Origin: Albimonas pacifica
Lineage (GTDB): Bacteria > Pseudomonadota > Alphaproteobacteria > Rhodobacterales > Rhodobacteraceae
Reading direction: 5' to 3'
DNA length: 64,000 nt
NCBI RefSeq assembly: GCF_900113695.1
Contig: NZ_FOQH01000011.1
Span: 1 to 64,000, forward strand
This document shows, piece after piece, positions 9,140-17,471 of the stretch (position 1 is its first letter; the number at the start of each line of letters is the position of its first letter). A program made the translations under genes and the position numbers. Under the pieces are notes generated by a model. That model searched no databases, was not told where the DNA came from, and worked only from the letters and a program-made list of their open reading frames with translations.

Positions 9140-10516
9140 ATGACCCTCGTGAAAGGCGCGGCCGCCCTCCTCGGCGCCGCCTCGCTCCTCCCTCTCGCCT
9201 CGCCGGCCGTCGCCGAGTTCCACGACGTCGAGAAGGACGAGCTGAAGTTCGGCTTCATCAAGCTGACCGACATGGCCCCGCTGGCCATCGCCTACGAGAA
9301 GGGCTTCTTCGAGGACGAGGGCCTGTTCGTGACGCTGGAGCCGCAGGCCAACTGGAAGGTGCTGCTGGATCGCGTGATCGACGGACAGCTCGACGGCGCC
9401 CACATGCTGGCGGGCCAGCCGCTGGCCGCCACCATCGGCTATGGCACGCAGGCGCATATCATCACCCCCTTCTCGATGGACCTGAACGGCAACGGCATCA
9501 CCGTGTCGAACGAGGTCTGGGCGGAGATGAAAAAGCACATCCCCACCGGCGCCGACGGCAAGCCGGTGCATCCGATCCCGGCCAGCGCGCTGAAGCCGGT
9601 GATCGACAAGTACAAGGCCGAGGGAAAGCCCTTCAACATGGGCATGGTGTTCCCCGTCTCGACCCACAATTACGAGCTGCGCTACTGGCTGGCCGCCGGC
9701 GGCGTGAAGCCCGGCTACTACTCGCCCGAGAACGTCACCGGCCAGATCGACGCCGACGCGCTGCTGTCGGTGACGCCCCCGCCGCAGATGCCCGCGACGC
9801 TCGAGGCCGGGACGATCTACGGCTACTGCGTGGGCGAGCCGTGGAACCAGGCGGCGGTGTTCAAGGGCATCGGCGTGCCGGTGATCACCGACTACGAGAT
9901 CTGGAAGAACAACCCCGAGAAGGTGTTCGGCATCACCGCCGCCTTCGCGCAGGAGAACCCCCAGACCGCCATCGCCGTGACCAAGGCGCTGATCCGGGCG
10001 GCCATGTGGCTCGACGAGAACGACAACGCCAACCGCGCCGAGGCGGTGGAGATCCTGAGCCGGCCCGAATACGTGGGCGCCGACGCCGAGGTCATCGCCG
10101 CCTCGATGACCGGGACGTTCGAGTACGAGAAGGGCGACGTGCGCGAGATCCCCGACTTCAACGTCTTCTTCCGCCACCACGCGACCTATCCCTACTACTC
10201 GGACGCGGTCTGGTACCTGACCCAGATGCGCCGCTGGGGACAGATCGCCGAGGCCAAGGCCGACGGCTGGTACGACGAGACCGCGAAGTCGGTCTATCGC
10301 CCGGACATCTACCTCGAGGCCGCAAAGTCGCTGATCGACGACGGGCTCGCCTCGGAGGCGGACTTCGACTTCGCCACCGACGGCTACAAGGCGCCCCAGT
10401 CCGAGTTCATCGACGGGATCACCTACGACGGCCGCGCCCCCAACGCCTATCTGGAGCAGTTCCCGATCGGCCTGAAGGGCGAGCAGAAGGTCGTCGGCTC
10501 CAACGTCGAGGGCTGA
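9140..10516 (+). CDS. nrtA: nitrate ABC transporter substrate-binding protein
   Basis: Periplasmic nitrate/nitrite-binding protein, 458 residues, first gene of the structural operon. A signal peptide ([20 protein letters not shown], cleavage after SPAVA near residue 25) precedes the NrtA/CmpA fold: [61 protein letters not shown] and [12 protein letters not shown] chose ATG 9140 because the longer frame crosses the terminator leader. It lacks the N-terminal lipobox of cyanobacterial NrtA. A 200-base gap with stable hairpins separates it from nrtB. Confidence 0.95.
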   Translation: MTLVKGAAALLGAASLLPLASPAVAEFHDVEKDELKFGFIKLTDMAPLAIAYEKGFFEDEGLFVTLEPQANWKVLLDRVIDGQLDGAHMLAGQPLAATIGYGTQAHIITPFSMDLNGNGITVSNEVWAEMKKHIPTGADGKPVHPIPASALKPVIDKYKAEGKPFNMGMVFPVSTHNYELRYWLAAGGVKPGYYSPENVTGQIDADALLSVTPPPQMPATLEAGTIYGYCVGEPWNQAAVFKGIGVPVITDYEIWKNNPEKVFGITAAFAQENPQTAIAVTKALIRAAMWLDENDNANRAEAVEILSRPEYVGADAEVIAASMTGTFEYEKGDVREIPDFNVFFRHHATYPYYSDAVWYLTQMRRWGQIAEAKADGWYDETAKSVYRPDIYLEAAKSLIDDGLASEADFDFATDGYKAPQSEFIDGITYDGRAPNAYLEQFPIGLKGEQKVVGSNVEG

Positions 10517-10530
10517 GCCCCGCCCCGTCC

Positions 10531-10607
10531 GGGGGGCGCGTTCCCCGCCCCCCGGCGCCTCGGGCCCCGGCCGCGCGCCCCTCGCGCGCGGCGCCCCGGC
10601 CCGAGGC
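10531..10607 (+). repeat. two strong hairpins between nrtA and nrtB
   Basis: The first is ggggggcg-(cgttccc)-cgcccccc at 10531-10553. The second has a perfect 10-bp outer stem gcctcgggcc (10557-10566) / ggcccgaggc (10598-10607) and a perfect 8-bp inner stem ccgcgcgc (10571-10578) / gcgcgcgg (10584-10591). No U-tract follows. The position right after the binding-protein gene suggests RNA stabilisation of nrtA relative to nrtB, like the hairpin after urtA. Confidence 0.7.
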
Positions 10608-10716
10608 CGCGTCCGACGGTTTCCCCCCTGTCCCCGTCGGACGCCCCCCGAGACGCACGGCACCCCAAAGGCACCTGGCGCGACGCGCGCCGCCTCATCT
10701 CGAAAGGCCCTTCCAG

Positions 10717-11802
10717 ATGACCGCGATCCCCGACGCGAACCTCGAGCGCGACGCCGCCCGCGCGGAGCGCAAGGCGCGCCTGTTCACCCGGATCAACAAG
10801 GCCTCCGGCTGGCTCGACATCCTCGGCCTGAGCTTCCTGACCCCGCTGGCCAGGATCGCCGCGGGCGACGATCCCCGCGCGCAGGGCAAGGAGCTGTGGC
10901 GCCTGCTGGGCGTGCCGCTGGTCGCCATCGGCGCCTTCCTGCTGGCCTGGGCCTGGCTCGCGCCGCAGGTCGAGACCTCGCTCGGCGCCGTGCCCGGCCC
11001 GGTGCAGGTGTGGACCGAGGCGGTGGAGCTGAACGCGGACGCCGCGCGCAAGGCCGCCGACGAGGCCGACTTCTACGCCCGCCAGGACGAGCGCAACGCC
11101 AGGTTCGAGGCCGCCGGCAAGGCCGACCGCATCAAGTGGCGCGACTACACCGGGGCGCCGAGCTACTACGACCAGATCTGGACCTCGATCCAGACGGTGT
11201 TCTTCGGCTTCCTGATCGGCACGGCCGTGGCGGTGCCGATGGGGATCGTGATGGGGCTGTCGCCCTATGCGGCCGCGGGGCTCAACCCGCTGATCCAGAT
11301 CTTCAAGCCGGTGTCGCCGCTGGCCTGGCTTCCGATCGTGACGATGATCGTCTCGGCGGTCTACGTGACCAACGACGGCCTGTTCTCGAAGTCGTTCCTG
11401 AACTCGGCGATCACGGTGACGCTGTGCTCGCTGTGGCCGACGCTGATCAACACCTCGCTGGGCGTCGCCTCGGTCGACAAGGACCTGGTGAACGTGGGCC
11501 GCGTGCTGAAGCTCTCGACCTGGACCAAGGTCACCAAGCTGATCCTGCCCTCGGCGCTGCCGCTGATCTTCACCGGCCTGCGGCTGTCGCTGGGCGTGGG
11601 CTGGATGGTGCTGATCGCGGCCGAGATGCTGGCGCAGAACCCGGGCCTTGGGAAGTTCGTGTGGGACGAGTTCCAGAACGGGTCTTCGTCCTCGCTCGCC
11701 AAGATCATGGTCGCGGTCTTCACCATCGGGATCATCGGCTTCCTGCTGGACCGGCTGATGTACGCGATCCAGTCGATGTTCACCTACTCGACCAACCGCT
11801 GA
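10717..11802 (+). CDS. nrtB: nitrate ABC transporter permease
   Basis: Inner-membrane permease of the nitrate importer, 361 residues. An N-terminal cytoplasmic stretch precedes a first membrane segment at about 66-82 (LLGVPLVAIGAFLLAWAW). A charged soluble loop follows (about 100-145), longer than in most NrtB proteins. The binding-protein-dependent transport domain (YDQIWTSIQTVFFGFLIGTA onwards) carries the EAA-type loop EMLAQNPGLGKFVWDEFQ that docks on the ATPase. The ATG at 10717 follows a weak ribosome site. The next gene starts 22 bases later. Confidence 0.93.
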   Translation: MTAIPDANLERDAARAERKARLFTRINKASGWLDILGLSFLTPLARIAAGDDPRAQGKELWRLLGVPLVAIGAFLLAWAWLAPQVETSLGAVPGPVQVWTEAVELNADAARKAADEADFYARQDERNARFEAAGKADRIKWRDYTGAPSYYDQIWTSIQTVFFGFLIGTAVAVPMGIVMGLSPYAAAGLNPLIQIFKPVSPLAWLPIVTMIVSAVYVTNDGLFSKSFLNSAITVTLCSLWPTLINTSLGVASVDKDLVNVGRVLKLSTWTKVTKLILPSALPLIFTGLRLSLGVGWMVLIAAEMLAQNPGLGKFVWDEFQNGSSSSLAKIMVAVFTIGIIGFLLDRLMYAIQSMFTYSTNR

Positions 11803-11824
11803 GCCCGAACTGGAGGACATGGCC

Positions 11825-13519
11825 ATGACCCCCATTCTCGAATTCAAGGGCGTCTCCAAGGGCTTCGGCGAAGGGCTGAGCCGGGACGAGATCCTGACCA
11901 ACATCAACCTCTCGGTGCGCGACGGCGAGTTCCTGGCGATCCTGGGCTTCTCGGGGACCGGCAAGACCACGCTGATCAACCTGATGGCGGGGCTGGAACA
12001 TCCCGACCGCGGCGAGGTCCTGTTCGCCGGCCGCAGGATCGAGGGGCCGGGGCCGGAGCGGGGGCTGGTGTTCCAGTCCTACTCGCTGATGCCCTGGCTG
12101 ACGGTGCGCGGCAACGTGAGCCTGGCGGTGGATGCGGTCCACAAGGGCAAGTCGCGCGCCCAGCGGACCGAGCTGGTCGAGAAGTATGTGCGCATGGTCG
12201 GCCTGGGCCATGCCTTCGACCGGCGGCCGGCGGAGCTGTCGGGCGGCATGCGCCAGCGGGTCTCGGTGGCCCGCGCGCTGGCGATGCAGCCGCAGGTGCT
12301 GCTGATGGACGAGCCGCTGTCGGCGCTGGATGCGCTGACGCGGGCCAATCTGGCCGACGAGATCGAGCGGATCAGCCAGGTCGAGAAGAAGACCGTGGTC
12401 CTGATCACCAACGACGTGGACGAGGCGATCATCCTCGCCGACCGGATCGTGTGCCTGAACCCCGACGGGACGCTGGGCGCGCAGTATGACGTGACCCTGC
12501 CCCGGCCCCGCGACCGGGCGGCGATGAACCATGACGAGGCCTTCAAGCGCCTGCGCGGCGAGGTCACCCAGTACCTGATGGACGTGGGCATCAATGCGAA
12601 GTCCGCCGAGACGCGGAGCCTGCCCAACGTGACGCCGCTCCACGCCCTGCCCAGCGCCTATGCGAAGGCGGCGGCGGAGACGAGTTCGGACGAGCGCTAT
12701 CTGCAGTATTCGCAGCTCCACAAGATCTATCCCACGCCGAAGGGGCCGCTGACGGTGGTCGAGGATTTCGAATTGACCCTGAAGAAGGGGGAGTTCGTCT
12801 CGCTGATCGGCCATTCCGGCTGCGGCAAGTCCACGGTGCTGACGATGACGGCGGGGCTCAACGACATCTCCAAGGGCGCCATCGTGCTCGACGGGCGGCA
12901 TGTCGAGGGCGCGGACCCCGAGCGGGCGGTGGTGTTCCAGAGCCCCAGCCTGTTCCCCTGGCTGACCGCCAAGCAGAACGTCGCGGTGGGCGTGGACCGG
13001 GTCTATCCCAAGGCCAGCCAGGCCGAGCGGCAGGACGTGGTGGAATACTACCTCGAGCGGGTGGGGCTGGGCGACGCGATGGACAAGCCCGCCGCCGAGA
13101 TGTCGAACGGCATGCGCCAGCGGGTGGGGATCGCGCGGGCCTTCGCGCTGTCGCCGAAGCTGCTGCTCCTCGACGAGCCCTTCGGAATGCTGGACAGCCT
13201 GACGCGCTGGGAACTCCAGGAAGTGCTGATGGAGGTGTGGTCGCGCACCCAGGTCACCGCGGTCTGCGTCACCCATGACGTGGACGAGGCGATCCTGCTC
13301 GCCGACCGGGTGGTGATGATGACCAACGGTCCCCGCGCCACCATCGGCAGGATCATGGAGGTCGACCTGCCCCGCCCGCGCACCCGCAAGGCGCTGCTGG
13401 AGCATCCCGACTACTACCGCTACCGCGAGCAGCTGCTCTCGTTCCTCGAGGAATACGAGCATGGCCGCAAGCCGGCGGCAGCCCCGGCCCCCTCCTCGCC
13501 GCGGAGCGAGGCCGCGTAA
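11825..13519 (+). CDS. nrtD: double-ATPase nitrate ABC transporter protein (NrtC/NrtD-type fusion)
   Basis: 564 residues with two complete ABC ATPase domains in one chain. Domain 1: Walker A GFSGTGKTT (about 41-49), signature LSGGM (138-142), Walker B LLMDEP (159-164), and Asn at the switch-His position in LITNDVDEA (near 196). Domain 2: Walker A GHSGCGKST (329-337), altered signature MSNGM (426-430), Walker B LLLLDEP (447-452), and His in VTHDVDEA (near 484). Pairing predicts one canonical and one degenerate ATP site. ATG 11825 is preferred over 11819 because ggagg at 11812 sits 8 bases before it. The protein replaces the two separate ATPases, NrtC and NrtD, of cyanobacteria. Confidence 0.92.
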   Translation: MTPILEFKGVSKGFGEGLSRDEILTNINLSVRDGEFLAILGFSGTGKTTLINLMAGLEHPDRGEVLFAGRRIEGPGPERGLVFQSYSLMPWLTVRGNVSLAVDAVHKGKSRAQRTELVEKYVRMVGLGHAFDRRPAELSGGMRQRVSVARALAMQPQVLLMDEPLSALDALTRANLADEIERISQVEKKTVVLITNDVDEAIILADRIVCLNPDGTLGAQYDVTLPRPRDRAAMNHDEAFKRLRGEVTQYLMDVGINAKSAETRSLPNVTPLHALPSAYAKAAAETSSDERYLQYSQLHKIYPTPKGPLTVVEDFELTLKKGEFVSLIGHSGCGKSTVLTMTAGLNDISKGAIVLDGRHVEGADPERAVVFQSPSLFPWLTAKQNVAVGVDRVYPKASQAERQDVVEYYLERVGLGDAMDKPAAEMSNGMRQRVGIARAFALSPKLLLLDEPFGMLDSLTRWELQEVLMEVWSRTQVTAVCVTHDVDEAILLADRVVMMTNGPRATIGRIMEVDLPRPRTRKALLEHPDYYRYREQLLSFLEEYEHGRKPAAAPAPSSPRSEAA

Positions 13520-13550
13520 GCGGCCCCTCCCGTCCCCAAGGAGAGACGAG

Positions 13551-14561
13551 ATGCTCACCCCCTCCCCGGCGGATGCGGCGCAGGCGGCCATGGCCCCCCT
13601 GCCCGCCGACCGCCCCTTCATCCGGGCCACCGAGGTCTGGGTCCCCGACGCCCACGGCGCGCGGCTGCGGCTGGCCTCTGGGCTTTACGGCGACATGGCG
13701 GAGTTCGCCGCCGTCTCCGGCGCCGAGAGCTTCGGCGTCGCCGAGGGCCTGCCCGGCAAGGCCTGGGCCGAGGGCCGGCCGGTGGTCCTCAAGGGCTTCC
13801 GCGGCAGCTACTTCAAGCGCACCGAGGCGGCCGAGGCCGCCGGCCTGACCGCCGCCGTCGCGGTCCCCGTCTTCGCCGGCCGCACGCTGAAGGGCGTGGT
13901 GGTGTTCCTGTTCGGCGACGACGCCGCGCATGTCGGCGCGGTCGAGGTCTGGCGCGCCTCCCAGGAGCCGGGGGCGGTGATGCGCCTGCTCGACGGCTAC
14001 TACGGCGCCGCCGAGCATTTCGAGTGGATCAGCCGGCGCAGCCAGTTTCCCCGCCGCGCAGGCCTGCCGGGAACGGTCTGGGCCAGCGGCTCGGCGGCGC
14101 TGTTCCGCAACCTGGGGGCCAGCCACCGCTTCATCCGCGCCGAGGGCGCGGCGCAGGCGGGACTGACCACCGGGCTGGGCCTGCCCGTGCCCTCGCCGAC
14201 CGAGAGCGCCTATGTGCTGACCCTGCTCAGCGCCCTGGGCACGCCCATCGCCCGGCGCTTCGAGATCTGGGAGCGCGAGGGCGACGGGCCGGCCGCGCTG
14301 GTCGACGCGGTCGGCGACGGGGGCGAGAGCCTCTTCGACGGCGCGGCCCCGCCGGTCGTGGCCCCGGGCGAGGGCCTGATCGGCCAGGCGCTGGCGACCG
14401 GGGTCCCCGCGGCCTCGGACGCCTTCGCCGGCGCCCCGGCCAACGCCGCCGAGCGCGCCGCCGCCGCCGCCGGGTTCGGCGCGACGGTGGTCTTCCCCAT
14501 TCACTCAGGCGACCGCGCGACGCAGGTCGCCGCCTGGTATTTCCGAGGAGGCGAGGCATGA
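13551..14561 (+). CDS. tandem GAF-domain protein of the nitrate operon
   Basis: 336 residues with two GAF-like halves: about 20-150 (VWVPDAHGARLRLASGLYGD, FGVAEGLPGKAWAEGRPVVL, VAVPVFAGRTLKGVVVFLFG) and about 160-335 (GAAEHFEWISRRSQFPRRAG, GLPGTVWASGSAALF, ATVVFPIHSGDR). The G-L-P-G-(K/T)-(A/V)-W motif occurs in both halves. It has no Cys, so a metal-thiolate or haem-Cys sensor is unlikely. There is no output domain, so it may sense a small molecule or regulate NirB or NasA by contact. It overlaps the nirB start by four bases. The function is not known to me. Confidence 0.8.
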   Translation: MLTPSPADAAQAAMAPLPADRPFIRATEVWVPDAHGARLRLASGLYGDMAEFAAVSGAESFGVAEGLPGKAWAEGRPVVLKGFRGSYFKRTEAAEAAGLTAAVAVPVFAGRTLKGVVVFLFGDDAAHVGAVEVWRASQEPGAVMRLLDGYYGAAEHFEWISRRSQFPRRAGLPGTVWASGSAALFRNLGASHRFIRAEGAAQAGLTTGLGLPVPSPTESAYVLTLLSALGTPIARRFEIWEREGDGPAALVDAVGDGGESLFDGAAPPVVAPGEGLIGQALATGVPAASDAFAGAPANAAERAAAAAGFGATVVFPIHSGDRATQVAAWYFRGGEA

Positions 14562-16990
14562 CGCAGAAACTGGTCGTCATCGGGGCCGGCATGGCCTCGG
14601 GCCGGGCGCTGGAGGAGCTGTTCGCCCTCTCGCCCGACGCCTGGGAGGTGACGCTGTTCGGGGCGGAGCCGCGCGGCAACTACAACCGCCTGATGCTCTC
14701 CCCCGTGCTGGCGGGCGAAAAGACCTATGAGGAGATCGTCACCCACGACGACGCCTGGTATCGCGACAACCGCGTGACCTGCCGCTTCGGCGAGAAGGTG
14801 ACGGGCATCGACCGGGCGCGGAAGGTGGTGATCTCGGAGGGGGGCGAGACCCCCTACGACAAGCTGATCGTGGCCACCGGCTCGCAGCCCTTCATCATCC
14901 CGGTGCCGGGCAAGGATCTGCCGGGGGTGATCACCTTCCGGGACCTCGACGACGTGAACCGGATGCGCGCGGCCGCGGCGAAGCCGGGCGCGAAGGCGGT
15001 GGTGATCGGCGGCGGTCTGCTGGGGCTCGAGGCCGCGGCGGGGCTGCAGGTGCAGGGGATGGAGGTCACCGTCCTCCACCTGATGCCCCACCTGATGGAG
15101 CGGCAGCTGGATCCCGCCGCCGCCTACCTCCTGCAGAAGGAGCTGGAAGGCCGCGGCATCCGCGTGATGTGCAAGGCCGACACCGGCGAGATCATGGGCG
15201 AGACCCAGGTCGAGGGCGTCCGGCTGAAGGACGGGACCGAGATCCCCGCCGACATCGTGGTGATGGCGGTGGGCATCCGCCCGGACACGGCGCTCGCGAA
15301 AGAAGCCGGCCTCGCCGTCGGGCGGGGCATCCATGTCGACGACCAGATGGTGACCTCGGACGAGGACATCCTCGCGGTCGGCGAGTGCGTGGAGCATGAC
15401 GGGAACGTCTACGGCCTCGTCGCCCCGCTCTACGAGATGGGCAAGGTGCTGGCGAAGACCCTGATGGGGGAGGCGGCGGCCTACAAGGGCTCGGTCATGT
15501 CGACCAAGCTGAAGGTGACCGGCGTCGACCTGTTCTCGGCCGGCGACTTCGCCGAGGGCGAGGACCGCGACGAGATCGTGTTCCGCGACCCCTCCCGCGG
15601 GGTCTACAAGCGCCTGGTGCTGCGCGAGGACCGCATCATCGGCGCGGTGATGTACGGCGAGACCGCCGACGGGAACTGGTATTTCGGCCTGCTCAAGGAC
15701 AAGGCCGACGTCTCGGAGATGCGCGACACGCTCGTCTTCGGCGCCGCCTTCCAGGGAGGGGCCAGGCTGGACCCTATGGCGGCCGTTGCAGCCTTGCCGG
15801 ATGATGCGGAGATCTGCGGCTGCAACGGCGTGTGCAAGGGGCAGATCGTCTCCGCCATCACCGAGAAGGGGCTGACCGGCCTCGACGCGGTGAAGGCGCA
15901 CACCAAGGCGTCCTCGTCCTGCGGGACGTGTTCGGGGCTGGTCGAGCAGATCCTGCAGATGACGCTCGGCGGCGACTACCAGGCCCAGACGGTCAAGCCG
16001 ATGTGCCCCTGCACCGAGCTGACCCACATGGACGTCCGCCGCCTGATCAAGAGCCAGCAGCTCAAGTCGATCCCCGCGGTGATGCAGGAGCTGGGCTGGA
16101 AGACGTCCTGCGGCTGCGCGTCGTGCCGGCCGGCGTTGAACTACTACCTGCTCTGCGACTGGCCCGGCGAGTATGAGGACGACTACCAGTCCCGCTTCAT
16201 CAACGAGCGGGTGCATTCCAACATCCAGAAGGACGGCACCTTCTCCGTCGTCCCGCGGATGTGGGGCGGCATCACCAACCCCGCCGAGCTGCGGGCGATC
16301 GCGGACGCGGCCGAGAAATACAACGTCCCCACCGTGAAGGTCACCGGCGGCCAGCGCATCGACCTGCTGGGCGTGAAGAAGGACGATCTTCCGAAGATCT
16401 GGAAGGATCTGAACGCGGCAGGCCTCGTCTCGGGCCAGGCCTACGCGAAAGGGCTGCGGACCGTGAAGACCTGCGTGGGGACCGACCATTGCCGGTTCGG
16501 CACGCAGGACTCGGTGGGGCTGGGGATCGAGCTCGAGAAGAAGCTCTGGGGCTCCTGGACGCCGCACAAGGTGAAGATGGCGGTGACCGGCTGCCCGCGG
16601 AACTGCGCCGAGGCGACCTGCAAGGACCTGGGGGTCGTGTGCGTGGACTCGGGCTTCGAGGTGCATATCGGCGGCGCCGCCGGCCTGCACGTGAAGGCGA
16701 CCGAGCTGCTGTGCAAGCTGACCTCGGAGGAGGCGGTGGTCGAGCACTGCGCGGCGGCCATCCAGCTCTACCGCGAGGAAGCCCAGTACCTGCACCGGAT
16801 GTACAAGTGGATCGACGCCGTCGGCCTCGATCACGTGAAGGCCCGGGTGGTGGAGGACGCCGAGAGCCGCAGGGCGCTGGCCGACCGCTTCTACTACGCG
16901 CAGCGCTTCATGCAGCAGGACCCGTGGAGCGAGCGGGCGAGCGAGGGCGTGCACGCCCACGAATTCGCCCCCCTCGCCGAGATCGCCTGA
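14558..16990 (+). CDS. nirB: assimilatory nitrite reductase large subunit NirB
   Basis: Cytoplasmic NAD(P)H-dependent reduction of nitrite to ammonium, 810 residues. Order: FAD/NAD(P)H oxidoreductase domain (LVVIGAGMASG at about 4-14, second nucleotide site VVIGGGLLGLEAAAGLQ near 147-165); BFD-type [2Fe-2S] clusters with C420, C422, C455, C458 and a further Cys group from C483/C485 to CGCASC; then the sirohaem/[4Fe-4S] reductase core, with C639-X5-C645 and C679-X3-C683 (GCPRNCAEA) as cluster ligands. All motifs are intact. It is coupled by ATGA to the GAF gene and followed after 13 bases by nirD. Confidence 0.97.
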   Translation: MTQKLVVIGAGMASGRALEELFALSPDAWEVTLFGAEPRGNYNRLMLSPVLAGEKTYEEIVTHDDAWYRDNRVTCRFGEKVTGIDRARKVVISEGGETPYDKLIVATGSQPFIIPVPGKDLPGVITFRDLDDVNRMRAAAAKPGAKAVVIGGGLLGLEAAAGLQVQGMEVTVLHLMPHLMERQLDPAAAYLLQKELEGRGIRVMCKADTGEIMGETQVEGVRLKDGTEIPADIVVMAVGIRPDTALAKEAGLAVGRGIHVDDQMVTSDEDILAVGECVEHDGNVYGLVAPLYEMGKVLAKTLMGEAAAYKGSVMSTKLKVTGVDLFSAGDFAEGEDRDEIVFRDPSRGVYKRLVLREDRIIGAVMYGETADGNWYFGLLKDKADVSEMRDTLVFGAAFQGGARLDPMAAVAALPDDAEICGCNGVCKGQIVSAITEKGLTGLDAVKAHTKASSSCGTCSGLVEQILQMTLGGDYQAQTVKPMCPCTELTHMDVRRLIKSQQLKSIPAVMQELGWKTSCGCASCRPALNYYLLCDWPGEYEDDYQSRFINERVHSNIQKDGTFSVVPRMWGGITNPAELRAIADAAEKYNVPTVKVTGGQRIDLLGVKKDDLPKIWKDLNAAGLVSGQAYAKGLRTVKTCVGTDHCRFGTQDSVGLGIELEKKLWGSWTPHKVKMAVTGCPRNCAEATCKDLGVVCVDSGFEVHIGGAAGLHVKATELLCKLTSEEAVVEHCAAAIQLYREEAQYLHRMYKWIDAVGLDHVKARVVEDAESRRALADRFYYAQRFMQQDPWSERASEGVHAHEFAPLAEIA

Positions 16991-17003
16991 GGAGGCCGCA
17001 ACC

Positions 17004-17342
17004 ATGACCGAATGGGTGGACATCGGCGCGCTGGAGGACATCCCCGTGCGCGGCGCGCGCAAGCTCAAGACCCCGATCGGCTGCGTGGGCGTGTTCCGCA
17101 CCGCCGCCAACGAGGTCTTCGCGCTGGTCGACCGCTGCCCCCACAAGGGCGGCCCGCTGTCGGAGGGCATCGTGCACGGCCGCGCCGTCACCTGCCCGCT
17201 GCACAACTGGGTCATCGCGCTCGACACCGGGCTGGCGCAGGGGGCGGACGAGGGCTCGGTCCCCACGGTGCCGGTGAAGCTGGCGGCGGGCCGGGTGCTG
17301 GTCGACCGCGGCGCGGTCAGCCTCGCGCAGGCGGCGGAGTGA
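17004..17342 (+). CDS. nirD: nitrite reductase small subunit NirD
   Basis: Partner of NirB, 112 residues, a Rieske-fold protein. Unlike the enterobacterial NirD, which has lost its cluster ligands, this one keeps them: C45-P-H47 and C64-P-L-H67, so it should bind a Rieske [2Fe-2S] centre. A gaggaggc ribosome site lies 7-10 bases before the ATG. It is followed by a 129-base gap containing a 13-bp hairpin. Confidence 0.95.
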   Translation: MTEWVDIGALEDIPVRGARKLKTPIGCVGVFRTAANEVFALVDRCPHKGGPLSEGIVHGRAVTCPLHNWVIALDTGLAQGADEGSVPTVPVKLAAGRVLVDRGAVSLAQAAE

Positions 17343-17394
17343 TCCCCGCGCGGTGAAACGCCGGACGGGGAGGGGCCTTCTCCCCGCCCGGCCA

Positions 17395-17431
17395 GGCGCC
17401 CGGCCCGTCCCGTGCAGGCGGGCCGGGCGCC
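17395..17431 (+). repeat. hairpin between nirD and nasA
   Basis: ggcgcccggcccg (17395-17407) and cgggccgggcgcc (17419-17431) form a perfect 13-bp stem with an 11-base loop, 40 bases before the nasA start. There is no U-tract. It may set relative expression of nirBD and nasA by limiting RNA decay, or cause partial termination. This is inference from structure only. Confidence 0.6.
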
Positions 17432-17471
17432 GATCCCCCGCCCCCGGCGGGGTCCAGCAGGAGCGAGAGCG

